Below are positions 27,744 to 36,971 of a stretch of DNA of 64,000 nucleotides, in pieces. Numbering within the stretch: the first letter of the stretch is position 1; the number at the start of each line of letters is the position of its first letter. The DNA lies in contig CBDFGV010000003.1 in the NCBI GenBank assembly GCA_965247245.1, positions 868,001 through 932,000 on the forward strand. The letters are read 5' to 3'. This stretch comes from Tectiglobus sp965247245. GTDB lineage: Bacteria; Pseudomonadota; Alphaproteobacteria; Rhizobiales; Hyphomicrobiaceae. The notes beneath the pieces are model-generated. The model saw only the letters and a list, made by a program, of their open reading frames with translations. It was not told the origin of the DNA and made no database searches. The position numbers were made by a program, and so were the translations under genes.

Positions 27744-28535
27744 ATGACTACAGCAGAACGTCGTCCCGATCCGTCTCTTCCCGGAATTCGGAAACTGACA
27801 TTTGGCGATCTCAAAGATGCTTTGCACCTGGGCCTGTCAGACTTCCGTGCCGCGCCCTCTTTCGGTCTGTTCTTCGCCGGTATCTATGCCCTCGGTGGTC
27901 TAATCTTGACCGCTTGCGTCTTGCAGTTTCGAATCTACTGGCTGCTGTATCCGCTAGTCATCGGATTCTCGCTGATCGGGCCGTTTATTGCTGCTGGTCT
28001 CTATGACGTGTCCCGTCGTCGCGAACAAGGGCGCAAGCTTGATTGGAGTGGTGTGTTAGGTGTTGTCTGGCACCAACGTCGCCGTGAACTCGGCTGGATG
28101 GCGTTTGTGATGTTGTTCGTGTTCTGGGTTTGGATGTATCAGGCCCGGACACTGTTTGCTGTATTCTTCGGCTTCCAAGGTTTTGCGACATTTGAAGGCT
28201 TCCTGACCGCCGTTTTAACGACAACCAACGGATGGACATTTCTACTCGCCGGACATTTTGTCGGAGCCATCATCTCCTTGGTTCTGTTCGCCTTGACCGT
28301 CATCTCGTGTCCGCTCCTGCTCGACCGTGATGTTGACTTTGTCACAGCCATGATCACGAGTATCCGCGCCGTCTGCGCGTCGCCAATTGTCATGATTTTC
28401 TGGGGATTGTTCGTGACCGCCTGCGTTGTGATCTCGGCTATCCCTGGCTTTCTTGGATTGCTGATCACACTCCCAGTGTTAGGCCACGCCACATGGCATC
28501 TCTACCGACGTGTGGTTATCCAAAGCGATAGCTAA
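27744..28535 (+). CDS. DUF2189-family integral membrane protein
   Basis: A 263-residue protein with about six transmembrane helices. It opens with IRKLTFGDLKDALHLGLSDFRAAPSFGLFFAG, the signature beginning of the DUF2189 family, and contains the family's GPFIAAGLYDVSRRREQG loop. Members often sit beside cbb3 oxidase or other respiratory genes in Alphaproteobacteria. The function is unknown; a role in membrane-protein or cofactor assembly is possible from context only. It lies 104 bases after hemN and has a likely ribosome site (GAGGAGG) 4 bases before the ATG. Confidence 0.85.
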   Translation: MTTAERRPDPSLPGIRKLTFGDLKDALHLGLSDFRAAPSFGLFFAGIYALGGLILTACVLQFRIYWLLYPLVIGFSLIGPFIAAGLYDVSRRREQGRKLDWSGVLGVVWHQRRRELGWMAFVMLFVFWVWMYQARTLFAVFFGFQGFATFEGFLTAVLTTTNGWTFLLAGHFVGAIISLVLFALTVISCPLLLDRDVDFVTAMITSIRAVCASPIVMIFWGLFVTACVVISAIPGFLGLLITLPVLGHATWHLYRRVVIQSDS

Positions 28536-28709
28536 ACACCACATTTTCCCCAAGACGTCAGGCGCTTCCCAACACACCATGTTTTGGTGATTGACGGTCT
28601 CCAAAATCGAAACTAAAAGGCGAGGTCTACCTCAATACCGCGCGTTCTTCTCAGCCGCGAGGTATGAGCGAATACCGCTCGATCGTTCTGTGGACGTATC
28701 AGATGGTCA

Positions 28710-28785
28710 GCCGCAATAGCACAATTGGTAGTGCACCTGATTTGTAATCAGGGGGTTGGGGGTTCGAGTCCCTCTTGCGGCACCA
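28710..28785 (+). tRNA. tRNA-Thr(UGU)
   Basis: A complete 76-base tRNA. The 7-bp acceptor stem is perfect (GCCGCAA with TTGCGGC) and is followed by A and an encoded CCA. The anticodon stem is CCTGA/TCAGG and closes the loop TTTGTAA, so the anticodon is TGT at 28743-28745, which reads threonine ACA codons. The T loop is GTTCGAGTC. Confidence 0.96.
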
Positions 28786-29420
28786 TATATTTCAATGACT
28801 TAGCGATTTATATAGGTGCATTAGCTGGTACGAGCCGTACCAGAACCTACGTCAACAAAATACAAGAGAGAATTAGGTCTTTGATAAGTCAACACCTCGA
28901 GAGTCGAAATATCTTAGTGGTGCAGGTCCCATAACTCGAACAACGCCATCGCCTACTCGCACTCGATGATGTAGGCATTTTTCGACGCCAGCTCAGGAGC
29001 GATTCTGTTCGGATCCGCAATTCGTGCTCTCACTGGCAATCTACGTTTGAATTCGCACTGCTTCTCGTGACTGGATGTCAGCAGCTGGCTTAAACAAAGT
29101 TGCAGAACAATGCCCCGATCTAGCCTATTTATGACCACGTCACTCCGCAGGCAAATGTCTGCCCGAGAGGGTAGAGCCGGTCCATGGGTTCATCGCAATG
29201 TTCGTCCATAACCCATCTCTTCTATTTAGCAAAGGCTAACTATTCTGGACTGGATGTCGACTGTTGGCGAGAGCGGACATTGCTATCTGCAACGTTGCTT
29301 TGCAGCTATGCAAACAAGCCGATGAGCAACACGGTAGCTAACATCAGTCAGCGGACTTGCACATATACCTCCAACACCGCTGACCATTGGCGACTGAGCT
29401 CAACTGCGTTCGGACAGCAT
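28786..29420. other. Gene-free stretch downstream of the tRNA
   Basis: About 635 bases between tRNA-Thr and the M20 peptidase gene. Short open frames exist on both strands but none has a family signature or a ribosome site. I searched by eye for an integrase remnant or a duplicated tRNA 3' end and found none. The only clear structure is the palindrome at 28825-28843. Confidence 0.5.
28825..28843. repeat. Perfect palindrome after the tRNA
   Basis: CTGGTACG and CGTACCAG form a perfect 8-bp inverted repeat around a 3-base centre (AGC), 40 bases after the tRNA. No T-run follows on either strand, so it is not a standard terminator. It could be a processing hairpin of the tRNA transcript or a protein-binding site. 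Confidence 0.5.
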
Positions 29421-30548
29421 CTATGTGATGCGGGTCAACAGTCCGGCAAGCAGGCGCGCGCGCTCAATGAGGCTCGCAACCTCTATGTATTCTTCGAGAG
29501 TGTGGGCACCGCTGCCACGAACACCTAGAGAATCGAGAGTCGGTATTCCCAGCGCTCCTGTGAAATTACCATCAGATCCGCCACCCGAACTTTGATGTGT
29601 GAGTTCAAAGTCAAGGTCTCTACAGATATCCTTGGCTAAGTCATAGAGTGCCAGTGTGCCGTCGTTGGCTTCCCAGACAGGCCTCGTAACGCCTCGCACG
29701 ACTTCGATCGTCACATCATTTGCCTCGCCAGCATGCGCTAGCATCTGCTCTATGCCGCGATCGAGGTCCACTTGTTTTTTTGCCATCGACAAGACTTCAG
29801 CTTCGCACTCCGAGGATACGCAGTTGACCCACTGGCCAGCATGAATAACGCCAACACTAAAGGTGCAATCGTCCGTGGTCATCTCTTCGATCTCAAGGAT
29901 CTTCCGTGCCATAGCTGCGATCGCAGAACGGCCCTCAGAAAGCCGTGCGCCCGCGTGACTAGGGCGGCCAATTGTTTTGACATTGAAGCGCGCTATCGCA
30001 TACCGCCCCGTGGTTGCACCACCATTCTCTTTCGCAGGCTCGGGAACCAGTACTGCCTTGTTCTTGCGAGCCTCCATCTCAATGAGCTCGCGCGTCGAGG
30101 GCGTGCCCACTTCCTCGTCCGGCGTAAAGAGTACGGTGATGGGCAATGGCGTATCAATGCCGGCCAACATAAGTTGTTTGAGCGCTTCAACAGCAACAAA
30201 GTTCCCGCCCTTCATATCTTGAATACCTGGGCCGTAGCAGAGACCTTCTTCGATGCGCCAGGGATTCTTGTGGAGCGTGCCGATAGGGTGAACCGTATCG
30301 AGATGGCCAGAGATCAGGATGCCAGGCTCACCAAAGTCTTTGTGTGGGAAGCGTGCGCGCACGGAACCACCAAACCCCATGCGACCCGGAATACGCTCGA
30401 TCTCGGCTCCGGCAGATGCGAGGTCGTATGCCGCCAGATCCATCATGCGATCAACCGCGGCGGCATCATAAGTTGGGCTTTCGCATTCGACCCAAGACCG
30501 CAAGCCGACAAGCATTGCATCAGTATCAAATGGCAAGGTCGTGAGCAT
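29421..30548 (-). CDS. M20 family metallopeptidase (carboxypeptidase G2-like)
   Basis: A 375-residue di-zinc peptidase. The metal and catalytic residues are visible: HLDTVHP, then the bridging Asp in YGPGIQDMKGG, the catalytic Glu and ligand Glu in TPDEEVGT, and a C-terminal SGAHTLEEYIE with the last His. The architecture and the glutamate-like VPEPAKENGG segment resemble carboxypeptidase G2 / glutamate carboxypeptidases, which remove C-terminal Glu from folates or peptides. The exact substrate is unknown. I chose the ATG at 30548, where the conserved domain begins and AAGGA lies 10 bases upstream; a longer frame to 30638 adds 30 residues without a match. There is no signal peptide, so it is cytosolic. 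Confidence 0.9.
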   Translation of the reverse strand: MLTTLPFDTDAMLVGLRSWVECESPTYDAAAVDRMMDLAAYDLASAGAEIERIPGRMGFGGSVRARFPHKDFGEPGILISGHLDTVHPIGTLHKNPWRIEEGLCYGPGIQDMKGGNFVAVEALKQLMLAGIDTPLPITVLFTPDEEVGTPSTRELIEMEARKNKAVLVPEPAKENGGATTGRYAIARFNVKTIGRPSHAGARLSEGRSAIAAMARKILEIEEMTTDDCTFSVGVIHAGQWVNCVSSECEAEVLSMAKKQVDLDRGIEQMLAHAGEANDVTIEVVRGVTRPVWEANDGTLALYDLAKDICRDLDFELTHQSSGGGSDGNFTGALGIPTLDSLGVRGSGAHTLEEYIEVASLIERARLLAGLLTRIT

Positions 30549-31006
30549 CTTCCAAAAATCCTTGCATGACTTTTGAGGGATATAGGTAGCGGACAATTCT
30601 ACCTGCCGCATTACACACAGCTTGATTAGTTCGATCAATTGAATTCGGTAGGATGGATTACGATCACATATTTGTCGAAGCAGATCGACTCAAGCGGCCC
30701 TGCAGACATCCGTCAACGTTCGTAGCGTTCTTAGTTTCTCAGAACGGAAGAAAAGGTCTTTACAGTTTGAAGTCGTGCGTTCGAGCTGGTTGTAGGCTTG
30801 CACAACTCTGCGCGCGGCATAGGCACAATGACAGAACACCCGCGCATGATCTGGTTCTGGGAAGTCAAATAGTACCCATCACTTCGGACTAAACCGTGCA
30901 GGGTCTACTGGAGATGGGTCATTACTCTCAAAGAAAATGAGAAACAAGCATCGCAATACCTAGAAACTGTGCATCAACCTGCAGCCTACAAATCTCTGTA
31001 CATCTG
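30549..31006. other. Intergenic stretch without a supported gene
   Basis: About 460 bases between two minus-strand genes. It should contain the promoter of the M20 peptidase near 30550-30700. A short inverted pair, TTGAT and ATCAA with a 7-base spacer, occurs around 30623-30639, but the spacing does not fit an FNR box. No coding frame here has support. Confidence 0.45.
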
Positions 31007-32224
31007 TCACGCCGCATCTTCTTCGAGGCGCCAGACCGGGAACGGGTCGGGTAGGTCGGGAAGTGTGTCAGGCCCAGTTGCAGCGTCTTCAGGCAACAGC
31101 GCTGCGTCGAGACGTGCCTTAAGCGCGGGCCAGTCAATACCCGATCCGATAAAGACGATCTCCTGTCGCCGGTCACCCCACGGCTCTTGCCAGTTATTCT
31201 TTATGTTCCGCTGCACTCGTGCCTCATCCGGCCAACGCTCCTTTGGAACCGCTGACCACCAAGATCCCATTGGCTCCATAGAAGACAGCACGCCAGCGCG
31301 AGAGTACTCGGCCGACCAATTCGGTCGTGTAGCAATCCAGAAATACCCCTTCGCGCGGATGACGCCAGGCATTTCACTTTCCAAAATTGGCTTTATCTTT
31401 TCTGGAACAAAAGGCCGACGAGCCCGGTAGACGAAGCTTTCGACACCATATTCCTCAGTCTCAGGGACATGCTTCGCAAAGCCGTAGAGCTCCTTCGCCC
31501 ACATCGGATGCTCCTCTGCGTCTTCAAAGTAGAAGAGCCCAGTGTCCATGATCGCATCAGCAGGCACATCAGAGTAATTGGCCTCGATGATCTTCGCGTC
31601 TGCATTCAGGCTGCGAATGATTTTTCGCGCCGCGTCTGTCCGTTCTGGTCCTGCGTCCGCAACCTTGTTTAAGATCACGACGTCAGCAAATTCAATCTGA
31701 TCCACCAACAGATTTACGAGCGTTCGGTCATCTTCCTCGCCAAGCATTTCACCGCGATCGCGCAGGAAATCACGACTTGAATAGTCTTGGAGTAGGTTCA
31801 TCGCGTCGACGACTGTCACCATCGTATCGAGGATCGATACATCAGACAGGCTCGCGCCCTCAGCATCGCGGAAGTCGAATGTCGCGGCAACCGGGAGTGG
31901 TTCAGAGATTCCTGTGGATTCGATTAGCAAGTAATCGAACCGACCCTCTTCAGCGAGACGTCGCACCTCGGCCAAGAGGTCATCACGTAGCGTGCAGCAG
32001 ATGCAGCCGTTCGTCATCTCAACCAGCGTCTCGTCCGTACGGCTAAGCTCGGTATTGGCGTGCACAAGGTCAGCGTCAATGTTGACCTCGCTCATGTCAT
32101 TTACAATCACCGCGACGCGACGCCCTTCACGGTTATTCAAGACGCGGTTGAGCAAGGTCGTTTTACCAGCTCCGAGGAAGCCGGAGAGAACAGTAACGGG
32201 TAGGCGCTGACTGGGTAGAATCAT
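31007..32224 (-). CDS. COG0523 GTP-binding metallochaperone (CobW/ZigA-like)
   Basis: A 405-residue G3E-family GTPase. It has the P-loop GFLGAGKT at 15-22, the metal-binding CxCC motif at C74-C76-C77 (NGCICC), LLIESTGISEP as switch II, and LNKVAD as the guanine-specificity motif. The C-terminal CobW domain ends in an acidic/His-poor tail. COG0523 members deliver metals, often zinc under zinc starvation (ZigA, YeiR, ZagA), and some serve cobalamin or nitrile hydratase. No cobalamin gene is nearby, and the upstream region has a Zur-like palindrome, so a zinc role is the best inference. Confidence 0.9.
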   Translation of the reverse strand: MILPSQRLPVTVLSGFLGAGKTTLLNRVLNNREGRRVAVIVNDMSEVNIDADLVHANTELSRTDETLVEMTNGCICCTLRDDLLAEVRRLAEEGRFDYLLIESTGISEPLPVAATFDFRDAEGASLSDVSILDTMVTVVDAMNLLQDYSSRDFLRDRGEMLGEEDDRTLVNLLVDQIEFADVVILNKVADAGPERTDAARKIIRSLNADAKIIEANYSDVPADAIMDTGLFYFEDAEEHPMWAKELYGFAKHVPETEEYGVESFVYRARRPFVPEKIKPILESEMPGVIRAKGYFWIATRPNWSAEYSRAGVLSSMEPMGSWWSAVPKERWPDEARVQRNIKNNWQEPWGDRRQEIVFIGSGIDWPALKARLDAALLPEDAATGPDTLPDLPDPFPVWRLEEDAA

Positions 32225-32612
32225 GGATTTCTCGTAGCTATCTGAAGAAGCGGTCGTCTACCGCAGCGAGAAGGAGAACGATCGCTTCAATGTACTTATG
32301 GCAGGTTCGCGCAACTCATCACCATAATGGCTCATACCAATGCGTTTTCGGGCACCCTCATAACCGCCCCTGATGCTAAGAAGCGATGTCAAATTACATA
32401 TGTTATATCATGACAATTAGCAGTACGGTCAGCCGTGATCAAGGGTTTTGCAATCTGTGCTGAACAGGAGCCCGAACTTCCGTGTTCGGCAACGATGCAC
32501 ACGGAGACACACTATCCTTTTTACCTCCGCTCTGACGTCGTTGGATTCGGTCCCACAGCCATTGTTAGCCGTTGAACATGGCCCTCGGTGCTCCAGACGC
32601 GATCCCTGCTCG
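32225..32612. other. Upstream region of the COG0523 gene
   Basis: About 390 bases between the COG0523 gene and the preceding lactonase-like gene, both on the minus strand. There is no supported coding frame. The AT-rich part at 32385-32420 contains the Zur-like site and probably the promoter, which implies a leader of about 150 bases. Confidence 0.5.
32401..32415. promoter_or_regulatory. Zur-like operator
   Basis: TGTTATATCATGACA resembles the proteobacterial Zur box core TGTTATA-N-TATAACA: the left half is exact and the right half matches at five of seven positions. It is an imperfect palindrome in an AT-rich promoter region, 177 bases upstream of the COG0523 GTPase gene, a gene type commonly repressed by Zur. 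The distance to the start codon is longer than usual. Confidence 0.5.
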
Positions 32613-33422
32613 CTACCACGTGGGTGGTTCGTGAAGTTTGAGGACTTGACCTTCTAACCCGGGGCCTGCGGCCGGATAGATGTCCGTAACGATACGATCA
32701 TGGCCCGGCACAATGAGATCGCGGCTCCCAGCCAGTTCGCCTATCCTTCGGTAGCCTTCGAGCATCACGAACATGTCGTAGAAGATGGCGAAGGGTCGTT
32801 CCTTGTCAATTTCCTCGAACAAGTGGATTGCATCAGACGCAAGAATGACCCAGCCACGCTTGGTGTGGATACGCAGGATTGCTTGCCCGCGCGCATGCCC
32901 ACCAATCAAGATAAACTCGAGACCAGGGGCCAACGTGACGTCACCACGATGGAAGATCAGACGACCGGCGTACAGCAAATCGATGAGCGCTTTGACGTCA
33001 TCTTGATGATAGGCCAGGCGGAATGATGGATGGGTCATGTCCCGGCCGGTGATGTGCTCCATCTCAACATCCTGGATATGGAACTGGGCCTTAGGATAGT
33101 CGTCCATCGTCCCTGTGTGATCGAAATGCGCATGCGTCATGATCACGTCGGTCGCTGCCGCTGTATCAATACCGATCTTGGATAGCCCTTCGCTGGGATG
33201 GCAGACAAACTGATAGTCACGCCCCATGCGCTTGGCATGCGCCTCTGTCATGCCCGTATCAACAATCCAATTGCGGTCCGGGCCTTTGATCGCATATGTA
33301 AAGAAGTCCAAGCCCGGTATCATCTTCGCGTTGTCACCATCTACGAATGAGTGTCCCTCTGACCTTAGTTCCTGGGTCGCATAGCGAATGGCAAAAACTT
33401 CATACTCGGGTAGATCTGACAT
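32613..33422 (-). CDS. Metallo-beta-lactamase-fold hydrolase, AHL-lactonase-like
   Basis: A 269-residue MBL-fold enzyme with the di-metal motif H97-x-H99-x-D101-H102 (MTHAHFDHTG), further ligand candidates in DVEMEHITG and in LASDAIH, and VPGHDRIV at the C-terminus. Length and the TGMTEAHAKRMGRD region match the N-acyl homoserine lactonase family (AttM/AiiA-like). Such enzymes open lactone rings of signals or metabolites. No quorum-sensing gene is nearby, so the substrate may be another lactone. The start at 33422 has AAGGAAG nearby. The gene is divergent from the iron alcohol dehydrogenase. Confidence 0.87.
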   Translation of the reverse strand: MSDLPEYEVFAIRYATQELRSEGHSFVDGDNAKMIPGLDFFTYAIKGPDRNWIVDTGMTEAHAKRMGRDYQFVCHPSEGLSKIGIDTAAATDVIMTHAHFDHTGTMDDYPKAQFHIQDVEMEHITGRDMTHPSFRLAYHQDDVKALIDLLYAGRLIFHRGDVTLAPGLEFILIGGHARGQAILRIHTKRGWVILASDAIHLFEEIDKERPFAIFYDMFVMLEGYRRIGELAGSRDLIVPGHDRIVTDIYPAAGPGLEGQVLKLHEPPTW

Positions 33423-33625
33423 GATGCACTTCCTTGCAAAGGCCGGTTGAACTGTTAGACGAAGGTAGCTGACCTAGAACAGCACTTTCAATAATGATTG
33501 GTCGTAGCTTGTCAGGTTGAAAAGCCTCGATCATATTTGCGTCCGCGGATGCAACAGGCTGGCAAGGCCTGCTCGCAAGAAGAGCTTAGTAACAAGCCGC
33601 AGCTAATGTGGCGAAGGAGAAGATC

Positions 33626-34756
33626 TTGGCGTTGCTTACGTACTTGACAACCACGCACTTTGATTTCGGTGCATTGCAAACCCTGCCGAAGGTTCTCAAG
33701 AGGGCCGGTGTCAGCCGACCATTGATTGCGACCGACAAGGGTGTTGTCGCGGCCGGTATTCTCGAGACTGTTCAACAGGTCCTCGGACAAGACTTTCCAG
33801 CGGCAGTCTACGACGAGACACCCGGCAACCCGACCGAGGACGCAACCATCGCGGCACTTGAGGTTTATCAATCGGCAAACTGCGACGGTGTAGTGGGACT
33901 GGGTGGTGGCTCGGCAATGGACCTTGGCAAAGCCGTTGCCCTGCTCGCAGGGAGTGGCGGAGAACTGTCGACCTACGACCCACTGGCAGGTGGTAACCGC
34001 CACGTCAAAGACATTGCTCCAGTGATTGCAGTGCCAACGACCTCGGGCACGGGCTCGGAGGTATCCATTGGCTTTGTCATAGTGTTGAAAGACGGACGCA
34101 AGATCGCTTTTGGTGGTCCCCGTTTCGTCCCAGTCGCTGCGATCTGTGATCCTGAGCTTACGATCGGCCTTCCGCCTGCGATTACTGCCGGTACAGGCAT
34201 GGACGCCATCACACATTGCATCGAGGGCTATCTGTCGCCGAGCGTGAACCCACCGGCAGATGGGGTTGCCCTGGATGGTCTTTGGCGCGGCTGGCGACAT
34301 CTTGAGCGTGCGGTATCAGACGGCGCGGACCGAGATGCACGCTGGGAAATGATGATGGCCTCGACAGAAGGCGCCCTTGCCTTCCCGAAGGGTCTCGGCG
34401 CCGTCCATGCCATGAGCCACGCGCTTGGACGTTTATCGGAGCCACGTCTGCATCATGGAACGCTCAATGCAGTCTTGCTGCCAGCGGTAATCCGCTTCAA
34501 CGAAGCCTCTGTACCTACAGAGAAGTATGACCGCCTGCGGAACGCAATGGGTCTTGCGGTCGGAGCGGATCTGGCGGCTGAGGTTGAACGCATGAACAAA
34601 GCAATCCGTATGCCTACGGGCCTCTCAGAAATGGGAGTTGAAGAGAGCATGATTGCGGGATGCATTGACCACGCACTTGCAGATCTCGCCCATCGCACCA
34701 ATCCGCGTCAGGCAACGGCCGAAGACTATGAACGGCTCTATCTTGAAGTGCTTTGA
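33626..34756 (+). CDS. Iron-containing alcohol dehydrogenase
   Basis: A 376-residue group III metal-dependent dehydrogenase. The dinucleotide-binding GLGGGSAMDLGKAV motif is central, VPTTSGTGSEVS follows, and the iron ligands lie in GMDAITHCIEGY (Asp, His) and in AVHAMSHALGR and HHGTLNAVLLP (two His). These enzymes interconvert aldehydes and primary alcohols with NAD(P)H. I place the start at the TTG at 33626: AAGGAG is 6 bases upstream and the protein then begins MALLTYLT, as the family usually does. A GTG at 33608 would add six residues within the ribosome site. It is divergent from the lactonase-like gene. Confidence 0.92.
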   Translation: MALLTYLTTTHFDFGALQTLPKVLKRAGVSRPLIATDKGVVAAGILETVQQVLGQDFPAAVYDETPGNPTEDATIAALEVYQSANCDGVVGLGGGSAMDLGKAVALLAGSGGELSTYDPLAGGNRHVKDIAPVIAVPTTSGTGSEVSIGFVIVLKDGRKIAFGGPRFVPVAAICDPELTIGLPPAITAGTGMDAITHCIEGYLSPSVNPPADGVALDGLWRGWRHLERAVSDGADRDARWEMMMASTEGALAFPKGLGAVHAMSHALGRLSEPRLHHGTLNAVLLPAVIRFNEASVPTEKYDRLRNAMGLAVGADLAAEVERMNKAIRMPTGLSEMGVEESMIAGCIDHALADLAHRTNPRQATAEDYERLYLEVL

Positions 34757-35008
34757 ATGGGCAGCCTTTAGGAGCGCACCTCAGCAACTGGTGTGGCAAC
34801 GCCTCAGGTTAACGTGGTCTGCGATCTCGACTCGTGCGCTTAAGCTCGGGGACATTGCTTCGGCTGTATCCGTGTTAGATGGATACCGTCGCCTGTTCAC
34901 GTCTGATGCTTTTGATGCTCCGTACTCTAGTTCGACTACTGCACTCTGCGCACCGTATCATCGCCATGTGATCGACGTTTGAATTGTCGTCATGAAGGAT
35001 CCAATCAG

Positions 35009-35515
35009 ATGCCGACTACGAAAGCCCCGAAGATCTCGCAGGCGGTGGGCGACCTCGGTTATCTGTATGATTGGAAAGGACAGGTTTGGCCAATCCTGAA
35101 GGCAACTCCAACACACGTCTTCACCGACAGCCCCTGGTTTCGAGAAGGCGCAGAAACAGAAGCTAATTGGCGCATGCTTGAGCTGAAGTTGGTCGGCAAT
35201 GGAGAGCTGAGTGATGGGCGTAATCTTCCATACGATCCGCGATGCCTGCCACTAGCGCGATCAATTCATTGGCCCGAAGCGCTCGACGGCTTCGGCCCCT
35301 ACTTGATCAATGACCCACTTCAACGGGAGCAAGTGCAAACGACTACCGATCAGCTTGCGGAGCCGCACCGCGTACTCGGCGTTACTGAGACTGCAACAGT
35401 CGACGAGATCCATGCGGCGTTCCGCATTAAAGCGCGCGAGCATCACCCGGATGCAGGTGGTGATCCGGCGATGTTTCGGCGGCTGGTTGAAGCACGCAAT
35501 GCATTACTGTCTTGA
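35009..35515 (+). CDS. J-domain protein (C-terminal HPD motif)
   Basis: A 168-residue protein whose last ~45 residues form a J domain: LGVTETATVDEIHAAFR, then EHHPDAGGDPAMFRRLVEARNALL, with the HPD motif needed to stimulate an Hsp70. Residues 1-115 are unique and contain many aromatic residues; I recognise no family there. It may be a co-chaperone with a client-binding N-terminal part. The ATG at 35009 has AAGGAT about 8 bases upstream; an upstream TTG would add ten residues. The neighbours give no clue to the client. Confidence 0.8.
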   Translation: MPTTKAPKISQAVGDLGYLYDWKGQVWPILKATPTHVFTDSPWFREGAETEANWRMLELKLVGNGELSDGRNLPYDPRCLPLARSIHWPEALDGFGPYLINDPLQREQVQTTTDQLAEPHRVLGVTETATVDEIHAAFRIKAREHHPDAGGDPAMFRRLVEARNALLS

Positions 35516-35746
35516 GAACTGTTCACTTGTAGTCTCGTCACCGAGTTCTCCTCAGCGCCTGCTTTGTGGACTTCGCACTGTTGGTGCGATGCAATAGAAC
35601 TGGTCGCAGCTATGGCAGGAATGATCATCAGCGGAAATCAGGATCCACCGGGTTGACCGTCTATAGGATGTAGATGGAGCGCGCGGCAAACATTCGCGTC
35701 ACGCTCCACCTCTGTTAACCGCGGCGAGCCATTGGTCAGTTTTTGT

Positions 35747-36832
35747 TTAAGGTTTCACGTTGTAGTTGATCTCGACCGGTGTAGGCCCGGTGAGCGGGCC
35801 AATCAACTGACGCATCTGTAGACGGAAACGCTCGACACGGTCGCGATTGAGCATCCATCGGAAGAAGTCTGCAGGAGACGTATTATGGTGCTGGACCGAC
35901 TTATAGCCCGCCGGTGCTTCAACATCTCCCCGCACAGGGAACTGTAGCCACTTGCCCTGGAAGTCTTCGGAGAGCATCCAGTTTAGGTAGAGCTTTGCCG
36001 CTGATTTGTTCTTAGCTTGAGTTGGAATGGCAGCACTCTGAAACCAAGTTAGGAAGTAGTCATTTTTAGGCAGCATGAATTGCGTTTTGCTGTTGGTCTT
36101 AGTCGAGAATGCCCAGAACGTCGTGAAACTCGCGCCGTACCAACCTTTGTTGATGGCGACGTATGGCATAGCTGTACCGCGGACCCACTTTGGTTTGGTG
36201 GCAACCAGTTTTTCCAGATAGCTCCAGCCATAGCGCTGTTTCAGATTCCAAAACTGATAGAGAACGGCGTCGTCATCGTGGGGGTAGGTCAAAATCACTT
36301 TCCCCTTAAGCGCAGGATTTAGATAATCCATGGCATCCCGCGGCGCATTGCCTTTGCCAACCACATCAATGTTGACGAAGTTGCTGAACGTTACGCCATA
36401 AAGACCAGTCCAACGTCCATGCGGATCTTTGTGATCAGGGAAAACCTTGTCCCAATTCTTTGGCTTGTAGGCCACCAACAATCCACGATCAGCGTAATAG
36501 TCGAAGTCATGCAGTGTCTGAAACTGAATGATATCGGGTACGTTGGTCTCACCGCCGGCCGCGCGGGCATTGTCGTAGCGGGGCGCATGATTGAGACTGA
36601 CATCGACCGTGTGCGTGACCTTAATCTTTGGAAACCGCTTCTTGAACATATTCAGATAATAGTCGACTTGGTCAGGCTTATCTCCACCGGCTCGCAGGAC
36701 GAAGTTTCCTCCCTCCTGTTGAGCTGCAGCGTAAAGCTCATCAAGCGAACGAGTTTCGATATCGACGGCGGAAGACGGCGTAGCAAATGTCACGCAAAGC
36801 GCGGCTGCCCCAATGGTAGTTCGTAATCTCAT
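35747..36832 (-). CDS. Orphan ABC-type periplasmic binding protein
   Basis: A 361-residue exported protein with a signal peptide (TTIGAAALCVTFATPSSA). The mature part resembles iron(III)/polyamine-class binding proteins: LDELYAAAQQEGGNFVLRAGGD at the start and NMFKKRFPKIKVTHTVDVS, then FQTLHDFDYYADRGLLVAYKP and WFQSAAIPTQAKNKSAAKLYLNWML. No permease or ATPase gene is adjacent, so it is an orphan or works with components elsewhere. It lies 139 bases downstream of a LysR regulator on the same strand. The ligand is unknown; the fold is more certain than the metal specificity. Confidence 0.8.
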   Translation of the reverse strand: MRLRTTIGAAALCVTFATPSSAVDIETRSLDELYAAAQQEGGNFVLRAGGDKPDQVDYYLNMFKKRFPKIKVTHTVDVSLNHAPRYDNARAAGGETNVPDIIQFQTLHDFDYYADRGLLVAYKPKNWDKVFPDHKDPHGRWTGLYGVTFSNFVNIDVVGKGNAPRDAMDYLNPALKGKVILTYPHDDDAVLYQFWNLKQRYGWSYLEKLVATKPKWVRGTAMPYVAINKGWYGASFTTFWAFSTKTNSKTQFMLPKNDYFLTWFQSAAIPTQAKNKSAAKLYLNWMLSEDFQGKWLQFPVRGDVEAPAGYKSVQHHNTSPADFFRWMLNRDRVERFRLQMRQLIGPLTGPTPVEINYNVKP

Positions 36833-36971
36833 GATCTGATCACCTCAGGATTAAGTGTGGCGCACCGCTTTGGGCGGCCCACTTGAGTTTGGGAACCGGT
36901 TGGTGAGGATCAATTGGCAGGTTGTGCAATCCATGTTTGCACTGGCGCACAAATGTTTGGTGGAAGCGCAA

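Noticed and set aside
28786..29420. Integrated element beside tRNA-Thr
   Set aside because: No integrase, no repeat of the tRNA 3' end and no foreign genes are visible in the stretch.
29772..30569. A 265-residue plus-strand frame antisense to the M20 peptidase
   Set aside because: The opposite strand encodes all catalytic motifs of an M20 peptidase; the antisense frame has none and is a product of codon bias.
30623..30639. Second FNR box near the M20 peptidase promoter
   Set aside because: The half-sites TTGAT and ATCAA are there but are 7 bases apart instead of 4, which does not fit this regulator family.
33512..34300. A 262-residue minus-strand frame antisense to the iron alcohol dehydrogenase
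   Set aside because: Same reason: the plus strand carries the complete enzyme with its metal ligands, while the antisense frame is rich in Cys/Arg/Trp without any motif.
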